From the NCBI GenBank assembly GCA_012518275.1, contig JAAYSS010000096.1, positions 1 through 64,000 on the forward strand: a stretch of 64,000 nt of DNA, in the 5' to 3' direction. Position 1 is the stretch's first letter; every line of letters begins with the position of its first letter. The position numbers and the translations under genes are program-made. Below, piece after piece: positions 10,139 to 20,498 of this stretch. Source of the DNA: Bacteroidales bacterium (lineage in GTDB: Bacteria > Bacteroidota > Bacteroidia > Bacteroidales > Paludibacteraceae). Under the pieces are notes generated by a model, which saw nothing but the letters and a program-made list of their open reading frames with translations, ran no database searches and was not told the DNA's origin.

Positions 10139-11419
10139 ATGAAACACGACACGCAAATTTTTGACATTATCCGACGCGAAAAAGAGCGTCAAACAAAAGG
10201 TATCGAACTGATTGCTTCAGAAAACTTTGTGAGTGACCAAGTGATGGAAGCTATGGGTTCTGTTTTAACTAATAAATACGCCGAAGGCTATCCCGGTAAA
10301 CGATATTACGGTGGGTGTGAAATAGTAGATGAAAGTGAACAGCTTGCCATTGACCGTGTTAAGAAAATATTCGGTGCAGAATGGGCAAACGTGCAACCAC
10401 ATTCCGGCGCTCAGGCAAATATGGCGGTTTTCTTCGCTTGCCTAAATCCCGGGGATAAGTTTCTTGGCTTAAATTTGGCACACGGCGGACATCTTTCACA
10501 CGGTTCGCCGGTAAATAGTTCCGGAATTTTATATCAAGCCTTGGAATATAACGTGAAAGAAGATACCGGACTGGTTGATTACGACCAAATGGAAGAAGTG
10601 GCTCGTCGTGAACGCCCGAAACTGATTATTGGCGGTGGCTCTGCCTATTCTCGTGAATGGGATTACAAACGGATGCGCGCCATCGCTGATGAAATTGGGG
10701 CGATTTTTATGGTGGATATGGCTCATCCGGCAGGATTGATTGCAGCAGGATTACTTGAAAATCCCGTGAAATATGCGCACATCGTTACTTCTACCACGCA
10801 TAAAACTCTTCGGGGACCGCGTGGAGGAATTATTCTGATGGGTAAAGATTTCCCAAATCCTTGGGGTAAAACTACTTCTAAAGGTGAAATAAAAATGATG
10901 TCTGCATTGCTTGACAGTGCAGTTTTCCCTGGTGTACAAGGTGGCCCACTGGAACATGTAATCGCTGCCAAGGCGGTTGCTTTTTATGAATGTTTACAGC
11001 CCGAATACAAAACTTATCAACTTCAAGTAAAGAAAAACGCTGCTGCGCTTGCTGATGCATTGGTTAAACGAGGTTTCAAAATTATCTCGGAAGGAACAGA
11101 TAACCATTTAATACTGATTGATTTGCGCTCAAAATATCCCGATTTAACCGGAAAGATTGCTGAGCGTGCTTTAGGAGAAGCCGATATCACGGTAAATAAA
11201 AACATGGTGCCGTTCGACAGTCGTTCCGCATTCCAAACTTCGGGAATTCGCTTAGGAACCCCCGCGATAACTACCCGCGGAGCCAAAGAACCGCTGATGG
11301 AAGAAATTGCTGAAATGATTGAAACTGTGCTTTCCAATGTAAAAAATGGAGAAATTATCAATTCGGTAAAAGAACGAGTGAATAAAACGATGACAAAATA
11401 TCCACTTTTTGGATATTAG
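10139..11419 (+). CDS. glyA: Serine hydroxymethyltransferase
   Basis: [35 protein letters not shown] and [15 protein letters not shown] at 10139 preferred over the track start at 10127. Confidence 0.95.
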   Translation: MKHDTQIFDIIRREKERQTKGIELIASENFVSDQVMEAMGSVLTNKYAEGYPGKRYYGGCEIVDESEQLAIDRVKKIFGAEWANVQPHSGAQANMAVFFACLNPGDKFLGLNLAHGGHLSHGSPVNSSGILYQALEYNVKEDTGLVDYDQMEEVARRERPKLIIGGGSAYSREWDYKRMRAIADEIGAIFMVDMAHPAGLIAAGLLENPVKYAHIVTSTTHKTLRGPRGGIILMGKDFPNPWGKTTSKGEIKMMSALLDSAVFPGVQGGPLEHVIAAKAVAFYECLQPEYKTYQLQVKKNAAALADALVKRGFKIISEGTDNHLILIDLRSKYPDLTGKIAERALGEADITVNKNMVPFDSRSAFQTSGIRLGTPAITTRGAKEPLMEEIAEMIETVLSNVKNGEIINSVKERVNKTMTKYPLFGY

Positions 11420-11446
11420 AAAGACCTTCCCGAAAGGGATGCTTTA

Positions 11447-12439
11447 ATGTTTATGAATAAAAAAAGCAATAATAGTATCCAGGAAAACCCTACATTTGGA
11501 GAGGGTAGGGATGCTGCTGTCTTTTCCCTTTCCGAACACACGGACATCACGATATTTTACGGAGTAAATAACAGTAATATCCTATTGCTGAAAAATTTAC
11601 ATCCGAACATCCGTATTGTAGCTCGTGGGCATCTGATAAAAATTTACGGCACTGATGCTGAAGTGAATGCCTTCAAGAAGATTCTTGGGCGAATTGAGCT
11701 TTTTGCGTTGAACAACAACACCCTTTCGCATGAGAATATCATCGAAATTGTCAAAGGAAATCAGCCAACGGAAATAACCCATGATGATTTGATATTGCAT
11801 GGTGTGAATGGAAAATCAATTATAGCACGCACCAAAAATCAACAGAAACTCGTTAAAGAATTTGAAACCAACGATTTGCTATTTGCCATTGGTCCTGCCG
11901 GTTCAGGAAAAACATACACCGCCATTGCCTTGGCTGTTAGAGCTTTAAAAAATAGGGAGAAAAGGAAAATTATTCTTAGCCGCCCTGCTGTGGAAGCAGG
12001 TGAGAAGCTCGGCTTTTTACCTGGCGATATGAAAGAAAAAATTGACCCGTACCTGCAGCCACTTTACGATGCTTTGCAAGATATGCTACCCAATGCCAAA
12101 TTGAGAGATTATATGGAAAATGGCACTATCCAGATTGCACCGTTGGCGTTTATGCGCGGACGTACGTTGAGCGACGCGGTGGTGATTTTGGATGAAGCAC
12201 AAAACTCTACGCCGGCACAAATCAAAATGTTTCTTACCCGTATGGGCTTGAATACCAAAATGATAATTACCGGTGATATAACCCAGATAGACTTACCGAT
12301 ACGACAGAAATCAGGATTGATTGACGCTTTGGAAGTGCTGAAAAACGTGAAAGGAATTTCAAAAATAGAATTTAATAAAGGTGATATTGTCCGCCATAGA
12401 TTGGTAAAGCGAATTGTAGAAGCTTATGAAAGGAAATAA
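11447..12439 (+). CDS. PhoH family ATPase
   Basis: GPAGSGKTYTAIALAV (Walker A), ILDEAQNSTPAQIKMFLTRMG (Walker B). Confidence 0.93.
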   Translation: MFMNKKSNNSIQENPTFGEGRDAAVFSLSEHTDITIFYGVNNSNILLLKNLHPNIRIVARGHLIKIYGTDAEVNAFKKILGRIELFALNNNTLSHENIIEIVKGNQPTEITHDDLILHGVNGKSIIARTKNQQKLVKEFETNDLLFAIGPAGSGKTYTAIALAVRALKNREKRKIILSRPAVEAGEKLGFLPGDMKEKIDPYLQPLYDALQDMLPNAKLRDYMENGTIQIAPLAFMRGRTLSDAVVILDEAQNSTPAQIKMFLTRMGLNTKMIITGDITQIDLPIRQKSGLIDALEVLKNVKGISKIEFNKGDIVRHRLVKRIVEAYERK

Positions 12440-12526
12440 GAAGATGTTGAAAATGTGGAAGATGAAAAAAAATAATTAAAAGAGAGAGAAAAGCAAAAAC
12501 AGAAAATATTCTATATCAAAAATATT

Positions 12527-13489
12527 ATGAACGCATTAACAAAAACCGATTTCCATTTTGAAGGACAAACAGATGTGTATCATGGCAAAGTCCGTGATGT
12601 TTATACTGTAAAAAACGACTTACTCGTGATGGTTGTAACCGACCGTATTTCGGCATTCGACGTAGTGCTGCCAAAAGGAATTCCCTACAAAGGGCAGATA
12701 CTTAATCAGATAGCAGCACAATTTCTGGATGCTACTGCCGATATCGTTCCGAACTGGAAACTAGCATCACCTGATCCTATGGTTACTGTGGGATTGCGTT
12801 GTGAAGGATTTCCAATAGAAATGATTGTACGCGGATATCTGTGTGGAAGCGCTTGGCGAGCATATAAAAACGGCGTTCGTGAAATTTGCGGTGTGAAAAT
12901 ACCAGACGGAATGCGTGAAAACGAGAAATTTTCAGTACCTATCATTACACCCACAACTAAAGCAGAACAAGGACTTCACGATGAAGATATATCCAAAGAA
13001 GAAATTCTGAAACAAGGTCTTGCCACGCCGGAAGAATACGAGCTCTTGGAAAAATATACGCTGGAGCTTTTCCAACGCGGTACAGAAATGGCTGCCAAAC
13101 GTGGTTTGATTCTCGTGGATACCAAATATGAGTTCGGGAAACGCGATGGCAAAATTTACCTGATGGACGAAATCCATACACCTGATAGTTCACGCTATTT
13201 TTATGCCGACGGTTACGAAGAACGTTTTGCAAAAGGCGAACCGCAGAAACAACTTTCTAAGGAATTCGTGCGAGAATGGTTGATGGAAAACGGTTTTCAA
13301 GGGAAAGAAGGACAACAGGTTCCGGAAATGACCGAAGAAATTGTTCAAGGAATCAGCAATCGCTACATCGAACTTTTTGAAAACATTACTGGAAATCAAT
13401 TTGAAAGAGCTGAAGGTAAAAACATCGCTGAAAGGATAGAGCGGAATGTATCAGAGTTTTTGAAAAACAAGTCTTCATTTACTAATTGA
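12527..13489 (+). CDS. purC: Phosphoribosylaminoimidazole-succinocarboxamide synthase
   Basis: YHGKVRDVY...[35 protein letters not shown]. Confidence 0.95.
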   Translation: MNALTKTDFHFEGQTDVYHGKVRDVYTVKNDLLVMVVTDRISAFDVVLPKGIPYKGQILNQIAAQFLDATADIVPNWKLASPDPMVTVGLRCEGFPIEMIVRGYLCGSAWRAYKNGVREICGVKIPDGMRENEKFSVPIITPTTKAEQGLHDEDISKEEILKQGLATPEEYELLEKYTLELFQRGTEMAAKRGLILVDTKYEFGKRDGKIYLMDEIHTPDSSRYFYADGYEERFAKGEPQKQLSKEFVREWLMENGFQGKEGQQVPEMTEEIVQGISNRYIELFENITGNQFERAEGKNIAERIERNVSEFLKNKSSFTN

Positions 13490-13530
13490 ACTTACACAAT
13501 TGAATTAGTATCAGTAAAGATATAATATTT

Positions 13531-13561
13531 TTTGCTAACTAAAATAAAATGTCTATCTTTG
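13531..13561 (+). promoter_or_regulatory. Bacteroidota-type promoter upstream of rpsU
   Basis: TTTG (13531-13534), N19, TATCTTTG (13554-13561). Confidence 0.8.
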
Positions 13562-13627
13562 CAGTCCGAAAAAAATTAGAAGAAGTAGAATTAAAAAAAT
13601 TAACTAAAATATAAAACAAATCAATTT

Positions 13628-13819
13628 ATGATCATTGTTCCTGTAAAAAAAGGTGAAAACATCGAGAGAGCTTTGAAGAGATTCAAGCGTAAATTTGAAA
13701 GAACTGGCGTAGTAAAAGAAATACGTCGTCGTCAGCAGTTTGATAAGCCTTCAGTTCTTAAGCGTAAACAAAAACAACACGCTATTTATATAGAACAACT
13801 TAAAAGAAACGAAGAATAA
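13628..13819 (+). CDS. rpsU: 30S ribosomal protein S21
   Basis: 63 aa MIIVPVKKGENIERALKRFKRKFERTGVVKEIRRR. Confidence 0.95.
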   Translation: MIIVPVKKGENIERALKRFKRKFERTGVVKEIRRRQQFDKPSVLKRKQKQHAIYIEQLKRNEE

Positions 13820-13900
13820 TTAAGTTTTTATTCAAAAAGTTGGTTTTCTGGCATATTTTTTTTACTTTCGTTGTAGATATTCTACATCAAATTGTCAGGC

Positions 13901-14803
13901 ATGATTAACCAATTTCTACAATATATGCAGTATGAGAAGAATTATTCGTCTCATACTGTTTTGTCATATCATACCGACCTTTTGCAATTCTGCAAGTTTT
14001 TAGAAATCAGCCCTGATGAGTTTAATCCCAATTCTATATCACCACGAGTTATTCAACAGTGGATTCTAAATCTACTGGATAAAAAAAATTCTTCACGAAC
14101 AATCTCTCGAAAAATTTCTACATTGAAATCATTTTGGCGCTTTTTGTTATTACAAGGCATTACGGATAAAAATCCCACAAAAAAAATCATTCTTCCTAAA
14201 ACAAATAAACCGCTTCCTGCGTTTTATAAAAAAAACGAGATGGAAGCCGTTTTATCTGATGATGTCAATAATGCGGAAAATTTTGAAGAAATAAGGGATA
14301 GGATGATAATTAATATGCTTTATCAGACAGGTTTACGGGTATCTGAATTGGTCTCACTGAAAGATAATGATGTTGATTTTTCGGAACGTAAATTGAAAGT
14401 TTTAGGAAAACGGAACAAGGAAAGAATTATCCCCTTGGGGAAAAACCTGTGCGAAGAACTAAAAGCGTATCAGAACATTCGAGATTTGAATGTTGAACGT
14501 GTTTCCGATTATCTGTTTACGAGAAATAGTGGAGAAGGTATGTACAGCAAAGCCATATACAATATTGTACGTGATAAAATGTCGGCTGTAAGTACACTTC
14601 ACAAGCAAAGCCCTCACACACTTCGCCATACTTTTGCAACAACGCTATTAAATAACGGTGCTGATATTAACGCAGTGAAAGAACTGCTTGGTCATAGTAG
14701 TCTTGCCGCTACGCAGATTTACACGCACGTTAGTTTTAGTGAATTAAATAAAATTTACAAACAAGCTCATCCCAGAGCAATAAAAAAAGGAGGTCAGCCA
14801 TGA
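13901..14803 (+). CDS. Tyrosine recombinase, XerC/D family
   Basis: LYQTGLRVSELVSL, SPHTLRHTFATTLLNNGADINAVKELLGHSSLAATQIYTHV; ATG at 13901 preferred over TTG at 13892. Confidence 0.92.
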   Translation: MINQFLQYMQYEKNYSSHTVLSYHTDLLQFCKFLEISPDEFNPNSISPRVIQQWILNLLDKKNSSRTISRKISTLKSFWRFLLLQGITDKNPTKKIILPKTNKPLPAFYKKNEMEAVLSDDVNNAENFEEIRDRMIINMLYQTGLRVSELVSLKDNDVDFSERKLKVLGKRNKERIIPLGKNLCEELKAYQNIRDLNVERVSDYLFTRNSGEGMYSKAIYNIVRDKMSAVSTLHKQSPHTLRHTFATTLLNNGADINAVKELLGHSSLAATQIYTHVSFSELNKIYKQAHPRAIKKGGQP

Positions 14804-15099
14804 AACTACTCATTCAATCAGTTAATTTTGATGCTACTGAAAAATTAGAAGCATATATTAACAAAAAAATAAAAAAACGTGAAAGAATTTTTGATGACAT
14901 TATGACTATGAACATGTATTTAAAGGTGGTTAAACCCGAAACTGTTTCCAATAAGCAGGCTGAGATAAAAGCTACAGCACCGGGTGTAGAATTTTTTGCC
15001 TCCAAAACTTGCGATACTTTTGAAGAAGCAATAGATTTGGGATTGACAGCAATCGAAAAGCAAGTGCTCAAATACAAAAAGAAATCAGCTAAAAAATAA
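14800..15099 (+). CDS. Ribosome hibernation promoting factor (HPF/RaiA family)
   Basis: 99 aa; MKLLIQSVNFDATEKLEAYINKKIKK...VEFFASKTCDTFEEAIDLGLTAIEKQVLKYK; ATGA overlap with xerC. Confidence 0.88.
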   Translation: MKLLIQSVNFDATEKLEAYINKKIKKRERIFDDIMTMNMYLKVVKPETVSNKQAEIKATAPGVEFFASKTCDTFEEAIDLGLTAIEKQVLKYKKKSAKK

Positions 15100-15116
15100 A
15101 AATTTGAGTAATTAGT

Positions 15117-15146
15117 TTTGTATATCAAAATAATTTAGTATTTTTG
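15117..15146 (+). promoter_or_regulatory. Promoter for the tRNA-tuf cluster (predicted)
   Basis: TTTG (15117-15120), N18, TATTTTTG (15139-15146). Confidence 0.6.
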
Positions 15147-15147
15147 C

Positions 15148-15183
15148 AAGCCGTTTGAACAAGTGAATTTGAGCGGCTTTTTA
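15148..15183 (+). terminator. Hairpin plus T-run after hpf, immediately downstream of the predicted -7 box
   Basis: AAGCCG...CGGCTTTTT with a 20-nt loop. Confidence 0.5.
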
Positions 15184-15390
15184 TCCCTTCAAAGTTCTGG
15201 TTATTAGAGTATTGATGTTTTTGGGAGATTTGCGGAAGAGCCTTAATTTATCAAATATAGCATCATAAGGCAAAGTTTTTTAGGGATAAAGTTTTGAAAT
15301 AATGCTTTTTTTAGTTATTCTAATCAGATAAATCTGAAGTTTTTCAGAAAATGTGTTGAAATAAAATTAAGCATTTATTGAATAATAGTT

Positions 15391-15464
15391 GCCTCTTTAG
15401 CTCAGTTGGCCAGAGCACGTGATTTGTAATCTCGGGGTCGTTGGTTCGAATCCGACAAGAGGCT
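15391..15464 (+). tRNA. tRNA-Thr(TGT)
   Basis: GCCTCTT...AAGAGGCT, anticodon loop TTTGTAA. Confidence 0.93.
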
Positions 15465-15520
15465 CACTTTATACTTGATTATTTATTGATATATTGATAA
15501 TAATTCAGTTGAACTGAAAA

Positions 15521-15603
15521 GGGCAGTTACCAAAGTGGCCAACTGGGGCTGACTGTAACTCAGCTGTCTTTCGACTTCGGAGGTTCGAATCCTTCACTGC
15601 CCA
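15521..15603 (+). tRNA. tRNA-Tyr(GTA)
   Basis: GGGCAGT...ACTGCCCA, anticodon GTA, long variable arm. Confidence 0.93.
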
Positions 15604-15691
15604 CAAAATTTGAGATTAGAAGTATAATAAGAGTTTTGAAATTAAGAATAATCAAAATTCTATTTTTATACTTCTACTTTCCGATTTTTTT

Positions 15692-15764
15692 GCGGGAGTA
15701 GCTCAGTTGATAGAGCATTAGCCTTCCAAGCTGAGGGTCGCGGGTTTGAGCCCCGTCTCCCGCT
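15692..15764 (+). tRNA. tRNA-Gly(TCC)
   Basis: GCGGGAG...CTCCCGCT, anticodon loop CTTCCAA. Confidence 0.93.
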
Positions 15765-15884
15765 CTAAGAGCGAATTGGTCATAAGCGTATGACTGATAC
15801 AACAAAGAGAAAGTTAAAAAACAGATTGGTAAGTTATAGAAAGATAGTTTTTGAGAGCCAATCTTAAATCTTATATTTTCTCAC

Positions 15885-15956
15885 GCTGTTGTAGCTCAGG
15901 GGTAGAGCACTTCCTTGGTAAGGAAGAGGCCATGGGTTCAAATCCCATCAACAGCT
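15885..15956 (+). tRNA. tRNA-Thr(GGT)
   Basis: GCTGTTG...CAACAGCT, anticodon loop TTGGTAA. Confidence 0.93.
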
Positions 15957-16039
15957 CATTCAAAAAACGAACAAAAAAAGTTCTTAACTGAATTGAAAAA
16001 TATACAAATTACTAATTTATTAAAAATAATCTTTGAGTT

Positions 16040-17224
16040 ATGGCAAAAGAAAAATTTGACAGGTCGAAACCGCACGTAAACGTTGGAACAATTGGACACG
16101 TTGACCACGGCAAAACTACTTTGACCGCTGCAATTACTACTGTTTTAGGTAACAGAGGGCTTTCGGAAACGAAATCGTTTGATTCCATCGATAACGCACC
16201 TGAAGAAAAAGAAAGAGGTATTACTATCAACACATCACACGTTGAATACCAAACAGAAAATCGTCACTATGCACACGTTGACTGTCCGGGTCACGCCGAC
16301 TATGTTAAAAACATGGTTACCGGTGCTGCTCAAATGGACGGAGCTATTATCGTAGTAGCTGCTACTGATGGTCCTATGCCTCAAACACGTGAACACATTC
16401 TCTTAGCTCGTCAGGTAAACGTACCTCGCTTGGTAGTTTTCATGAATAAATGTGATTTGGTAGACGACGAAGAAATGCTTGAACTTGTGGAAATGGAAAT
16501 GCATGAACTGCTTGAATTCTATGATTTCGATGCAGATAACACCCCGATTATTCGTGGTTCTGCTTTGGGTGCATTGAACGGAGTGCCAGAGTGGGAAGAA
16601 AAAATCATGGAACTAATGGAAGCTGTTGACACTTGGATTGAACTACCTCCACGTGCTGTTGACAAACCATTCTTAATGCCGATAGAAGACATATTCTCCA
16701 TTACAGGTCGTGGAACCGTTGCGACAGGTCGTATTGAAACTGGTGTTATTAACACAGGTGATGAAGTACAAATTATCGGTCTTGGCGCAGAAGGAAGAAA
16801 ATCTGTTGTAACAGGAGTAGAAATGTTCCGTAAGATTCTTGATAGAGGTGAAGCAGGTGACAACGTAGGTCTGTTGCTTCGTGGTATTGAAAAAGACGAA
16901 ATCAAACGTGGTATGGTTATAGCTAAACCTGGTTCAGTAAAACCTCACGATCACTTCAAAGCTTCTGTTTATATTCTTAAAAAAGAAGAAGGTGGACGTC
17001 ACACTCCATTCCACAATAAATATCGTCCTCAGTTCTACATTCGTACCTTGGACGTAACCGGTGAAATCACTCTTCCGGAAGGAACAGAAATGGTGCTCCC
17101 GGGCGACAACTTGGAAATCGAAGTAAAATTGATTTATCCTGTAGCTTGCTCTGAAGGTCTTCGTTTTGCTATTCGTGAAGGAGGACGCACTGTAGGTTCT
17201 GGTCAGATTACAGCTTTATTATAA
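16040..17224 (+). CDS. tuf: Elongation factor Tu
   Basis: [43 protein letters not shown]. Confidence 0.98.
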   Translation: MAKEKFDRSKPHVNVGTIGHVDHGKTTLTAAITTVLGNRGLSETKSFDSIDNAPEEKERGITINTSHVEYQTENRHYAHVDCPGHADYVKNMVTGAAQMDGAIIVVAATDGPMPQTREHILLARQVNVPRLVVFMNKCDLVDDEEMLELVEMEMHELLEFYDFDADNTPIIRGSALGALNGVPEWEEKIMELMEAVDTWIELPPRAVDKPFLMPIEDIFSITGRGTVATGRIETGVINTGDEVQIIGLGAEGRKSVVTGVEMFRKILDRGEAGDNVGLLLRGIEKDEIKRGMVIAKPGSVKPHDHFKASVYILKKEEGGRHTPFHNKYRPQFYIRTLDVTGEITLPEGTEMVLPGDNLEIEVKLIYPVACSEGLRFAIREGGRTVGSGQITALL

Positions 17225-17239
17225 AATCAAGCTTTTAAA

Positions 17240-17268
17240 ATCTCCTCGAGAGGAGACGTTTTTGATTT
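17240..17268 (+). terminator. Hairpin after tuf (terminator or attenuator)
   Basis: TCTCCT-CGAG-AGGAGA stem followed by CGTTTTTG. Confidence 0.5.
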
Positions 17269-17329
17269 AACTTTTATTATAAAGAGCTCATATTAGACCT
17301 TTCTAATAAAGAGGTTTGATAGAGCTTAT

Positions 17330-17402
17330 ACGGGTCTAGCTCAGTTGGCAGAGCACTGGTCTCCAAAACCAGGTGTCGGGAGTTCGAGTCTCTCGACCCG
17401 TG
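17330..17402 (+). tRNA. tRNA-Trp(CCA)
   Basis: ACGGGTC...GACCCGTG, anticodon loop CTCCAAA; followed directly by secE. Confidence 0.93.
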
Positions 17403-17418
17403 CAAATTCTATTTGTGT

Positions 17419-17628
17419 ATGAAAAACAATTTTTTTACAAAAGTTGGTAACAGCTTCAAAGAGTCATATACCGAACTGGTTCATAAAGTTTCGTGGCCTA
17501 CACGCACCGAACTGGCCAACAGTGCAGTAGTTGTATTGATAGCTTCCATCATTATAGCACTCATTGTGTGGTTAATGGACTTCTCGTTTAGGAATATTAT
17601 GACGTTTATTTACGGATTATTTAATTAA
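17419..17628 (+). CDS. secE: Preprotein translocase subunit SecE
   Basis: FKESYTELVHKVSWPTRTELANSAVVVLIASIIIALIVWLMDFSF; ATG 17419 preferred over the TTG at 17413. Confidence 0.92.
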   Translation: MKNNFFTKVGNSFKESYTELVHKVSWPTRTELANSAVVVLIASIIIALIVWLMDFSFRNIMTFIYGLFN

Positions 17629-17633
17629 TTATT

Positions 17634-18200
17634 TTGGAGGTAGAAAAAGTGAGTGAGACAGCAGATAATTTCAAATGGTACGTGCTGCGTGCTTTTAGTG
17701 GAAAAGAGAACAAGGTAAAGGAGTATATTGACATAGAGTGCAAAAATACTGACCTTGGTCAATATGTTGCTCAAGTGCTTATACCGACAGAAAAGGTAAT
17801 GTCAGTCCGTGGGGGGAAGAAAGTTATTAAAGAAAGAAGCTATCTTCCCGGTTACGTCTTAATAGAAGCAAACCTTTCCAGTGAAATCCAACATCGTTTA
17901 CGCAACATTCCCAATGTACTAGGTTTTTTAGGTGAAAAAGATAATACGCCCACACCAATCCGTCAGTCCGAAATAAATCGGATTCTCGGAACAGTGGATG
18001 AACTTCAAGAATCTGGAGAAGAAATGCTTACGCCTTTCTATGTTGGTGAGAATGTAAAGGTAATCAATGGTCCGTTTAGTGGATTCAGAGGTGCCATCGA
18101 AGAAGTAAACAATGAAAAGAAAAAGCTGAAAGTAATGGTTATGATTTTCGGTCGGAAAAATCCGCTCGAATTGAGCTTTACGCAAGTAGAAAAAGAGTAA
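17634..18200 (+). CDS. nusG: Transcription termination/antitermination protein NusG
   Basis: KWYVLRAFSGKENKVKEYI...GENVKVINGPFSGFRGAIEEV (KOW). Confidence 0.95.
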   Translation: MEVEKVSETADNFKWYVLRAFSGKENKVKEYIDIECKNTDLGQYVAQVLIPTEKVMSVRGGKKVIKERSYLPGYVLIEANLSSEIQHRLRNIPNVLGFLGEKDNTPTPIRQSEINRILGTVDELQESGEEMLTPFYVGENVKVINGPFSGFRGAIEEVNNEKKKLKVMVMIFGRKNPLELSFTQVEKE

Positions 18201-18261
18201 GGGATATTTTGTTACGGATATTCTCAGCTCTATAATTTAATTTCAATTTTAAACAAAAATT

Positions 18262-18705
18262 ATGGCAAAAAAGATTGCTGGACTTATTAAATTACAGATA
18301 AAAGGAGGTGCGGCAAACCCATCTCCACCTGTAGGACCTGCATTAGGTGCTAAAGGTATCAATATTATGGAGTTTTGCAAACAATTTAATGCCAGAACCC
18401 AAGACAAAGCGGGAAAAATCCTACCCGTAATTATAACGTACTATGCTGATAAATCATTTGATTTTATCGTTAAAACCCCACCTGTAGCCGTACAGCTACT
18501 TGAAGCTTCAAAAATAAAAGGTGGATCTGCAGAGTCAAACCGCAAAAAAGTGGCTGAAGTCACTTGGGAGCAGGTAAAAGCTATTGCAACCGATAAAATG
18601 GTAGATCTCAACTGCTTTGAAGTTGAATCTGCCATGAAAATGGTGGCCGGCACAGCACGAAGTATGGGTATCACTGTCAAAGGCAAATTTCCAAGTAATA
18701 ATTAA
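18262..18705 (+). CDS. rplK: 50S ribosomal protein L11
   Basis: [38 protein letters not shown]. Confidence 0.97.
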   Translation: MAKKIAGLIKLQIKGGAANPSPPVGPALGAKGINIMEFCKQFNARTQDKAGKILPVIITYYADKSFDFIVKTPPVAVQLLEASKIKGGSAESNRKKVAEVTWEQVKAIATDKMVDLNCFEVESAMKMVAGTARSMGITVKGKFPSNN

Positions 18706-18722
18706 TTAAATCTTCAATTAGA

Positions 18723-19418
18723 ATGAGTAAACTGACAAAAAAACAAAAGTTGGCACAAGAAAAAATTGAAGCAGGAAAAGCCTATTCTTTGCGAGAAGCA
18801 GCAGCATTGGTAAAAGAGATAACCAATACAAAATTTGATGCTTCCGTAGATCTTGATGTGCGTCTGGGTGTTGATCCCCGTAAAGCCGATCAAATGGTTC
18901 GGGGTGTGGTGTCATTACCGCACGGAACGGGAAAACAAATTCGGGTTCTTGCATTATGTACCCCCGACCAGGAGGCAGCTGCCAAAGAAGCAGGTGCTGA
19001 CTATGTTGGACTTGATGAATATATAGAAAAAATCAAAGGTGGATGGACTGATGTTGATGTTATCATCACACAGCCCGCTAATATGGGTAAAATAGGACCT
19101 TTAGGACGTATTCTTGGCCCTAGAGGACTTATGCCAAATCCAAAAAGTGGAACGGTAACCCAAGATATTGCGGCAGCAATTAAAGAAGTGAAACAAGGTA
19201 AGATTGACTTTAAGGTTGATAAATACGGTATTATTCACACTTCAATAGGAAAAATTTCTTTTACGGCAGAGCAAATTGCCGAGAACGCAAAAGAATTTCT
19301 TACTACTATCATTAGGCTGAAACCATCAACCGCTAAAGGTAATTATGTAAAGAGCATTTATCTTTCAAGCACGATGAGTGCAGGAATTAAAGTAGATCCA
19401 AAATCAATTGAAGAGTAA
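18723..19418 (+). CDS. rplA: 50S ribosomal protein L1
   Basis: VSLPHGTGK...[22 protein letters not shown]. Confidence 0.97.
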   Translation: MSKLTKKQKLAQEKIEAGKAYSLREAAALVKEITNTKFDASVDLDVRLGVDPRKADQMVRGVVSLPHGTGKQIRVLALCTPDQEAAAKEAGADYVGLDEYIEKIKGGWTDVDVIITQPANMGKIGPLGRILGPRGLMPNPKSGTVTQDIAAAIKEVKQGKIDFKVDKYGIIHTSIGKISFTAEQIAENAKEFLTTIIRLKPSTAKGNYVKSIYLSSTMSAGIKVDPKSIEE

Positions 19419-19430
19419 AAGGAGAAAAGT

Positions 19431-19952
19431 ATGAAAAAGGAAGATAAAAGCACACTTGTAAAAGAATTAGAGGCTGAAATTAAAGCATATCCACACATCT
19501 ATTTGACAGATATAGGCGGACTTGATGCCGCTGAAACTACTGCACTTAGAAGACAATGTTTCAATAAAAAAGTGAAACTTCTTGTGGTAAAAAACACACT
19601 GCTTAAAAAAGCTTTCGAAAACTCTGGTGTGGATTATAGTCAACTGTATGACTATCTGAAGGGTGAAACATCATTGATGCTTTCAGAAACAGGCAACTCA
19701 CCGGCAAGGCTTATTAAAGCTTTTAGCTCAAAAAGCAAATTAAAAAAACCGATACTTAAAGCGGCTTATGTAGAAGAAGGTTTCTACTTTGGAGCCGACA
19801 AGTTGGAAGAGTTGGTTCACATCAAGAGCAAAGAAGAGCTTATTGGTGAAGTTATCGGAATGTTATTATCGCCGATTAATGACGTTATGTCTGCACTCCA
19901 ATCGGGTGCTAACACTATCCACGGTGTATTAGAAACACTGTCGGAAAGATAA
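19431..19952 (+). CDS. rplJ: 50S ribosomal protein L10
   Basis: Between rplA and rplL; LRRQCFNKKVKLLVVKNTLLKKAFE. Confidence 0.95.
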   Translation: MKKEDKSTLVKELEAEIKAYPHIYLTDIGGLDAAETTALRRQCFNKKVKLLVVKNTLLKKAFENSGVDYSQLYDYLKGETSLMLSETGNSPARLIKAFSSKSKLKKPILKAAYVEEGFYFGADKLEELVHIKSKEELIGEVIGMLLSPINDVMSALQSGANTIHGVLETLSER

Positions 19953-19995
19953 AATTAATTAACAAAAAACAAATTTTAAAATAATCAAAATTATT

Positions 19996-20376
19996 ATGGC
20001 AGACATTAAAGCTATAGCAAAAGAATTGGTAGAGTTAACAGTAAAAGAAGTTAACGAGCTAAAACAAATATTGAAAGACGAATATGGTATTGAACCGGCA
20101 GCGGCAGCAGTAGCTGTAGCAGCAGGTCCGGCAGCTGCTGGTGGAGAAGATGCAGCTGAAGAAAAAACATCTTTCGACGTGATATTAAAAGCAGCAGGTC
20201 CGTCTAAACTGAAGGTTGTTAAATTAGTAAAAGAATTGACTGGTCTTGGCTTGAAAGCAGCAAAAGATTTAGTTGATGCAGCGCCTTCAGCAATTAAAGA
20301 AGATGTAACTAAGGACGAAGCTGAAGGTCTTCAGAAAGCATTAACTGAAGCGGGAGCAGAAGTTGAGCTTAAATAA
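19996..20376 (+). CDS. rplL: 50S ribosomal protein L7/L12
   Basis: [38 protein letters not shown]. Confidence 0.97.
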   Translation: MADIKAIAKELVELTVKEVNELKQILKDEYGIEPAAAAVAVAAGPAAAGGEDAAEEKTSFDVILKAAGPSKLKVVKLVKELTGLGLKAAKDLVDAAPSAIKEDVTKDEAEGLQKALTEAGAEVELK

Positions 20377-20399
20377 AAATATCTGATAATCAGGTGTTC

Positions 20400-20440
20400 G
20401 GTTTAGTTTCCCATCTTGAATGGGATACTAAACCTTTTTC
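20400..20440 (+). terminator. Attenuator-like hairpin between rplL and rpoB
   Basis: GGTTTAGTTTCCCAT-CTTGA-ATGGGATACTAAACC (15-bp stem, one mismatch) followed by TTTTTC. Confidence 0.7.
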
Positions 20441-20498
20441 TGTCTATACTACTAATAAATATTGAGTTCTTTGCACTAAAACCTAACTATCTTTGACA

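Noticed and set aside
15391-15956. tRNA cluster as an integration hotspot for a mobile element
   Set aside because: The tRNA-Thr/Tyr/Gly/Thr-tuf-tRNA-Trp order is a normal housekeeping block; no integrase, att-like duplication or foreign genes next to it. The nearby XerC/D-type recombinase looks chromosomal and is coupled to hpf.
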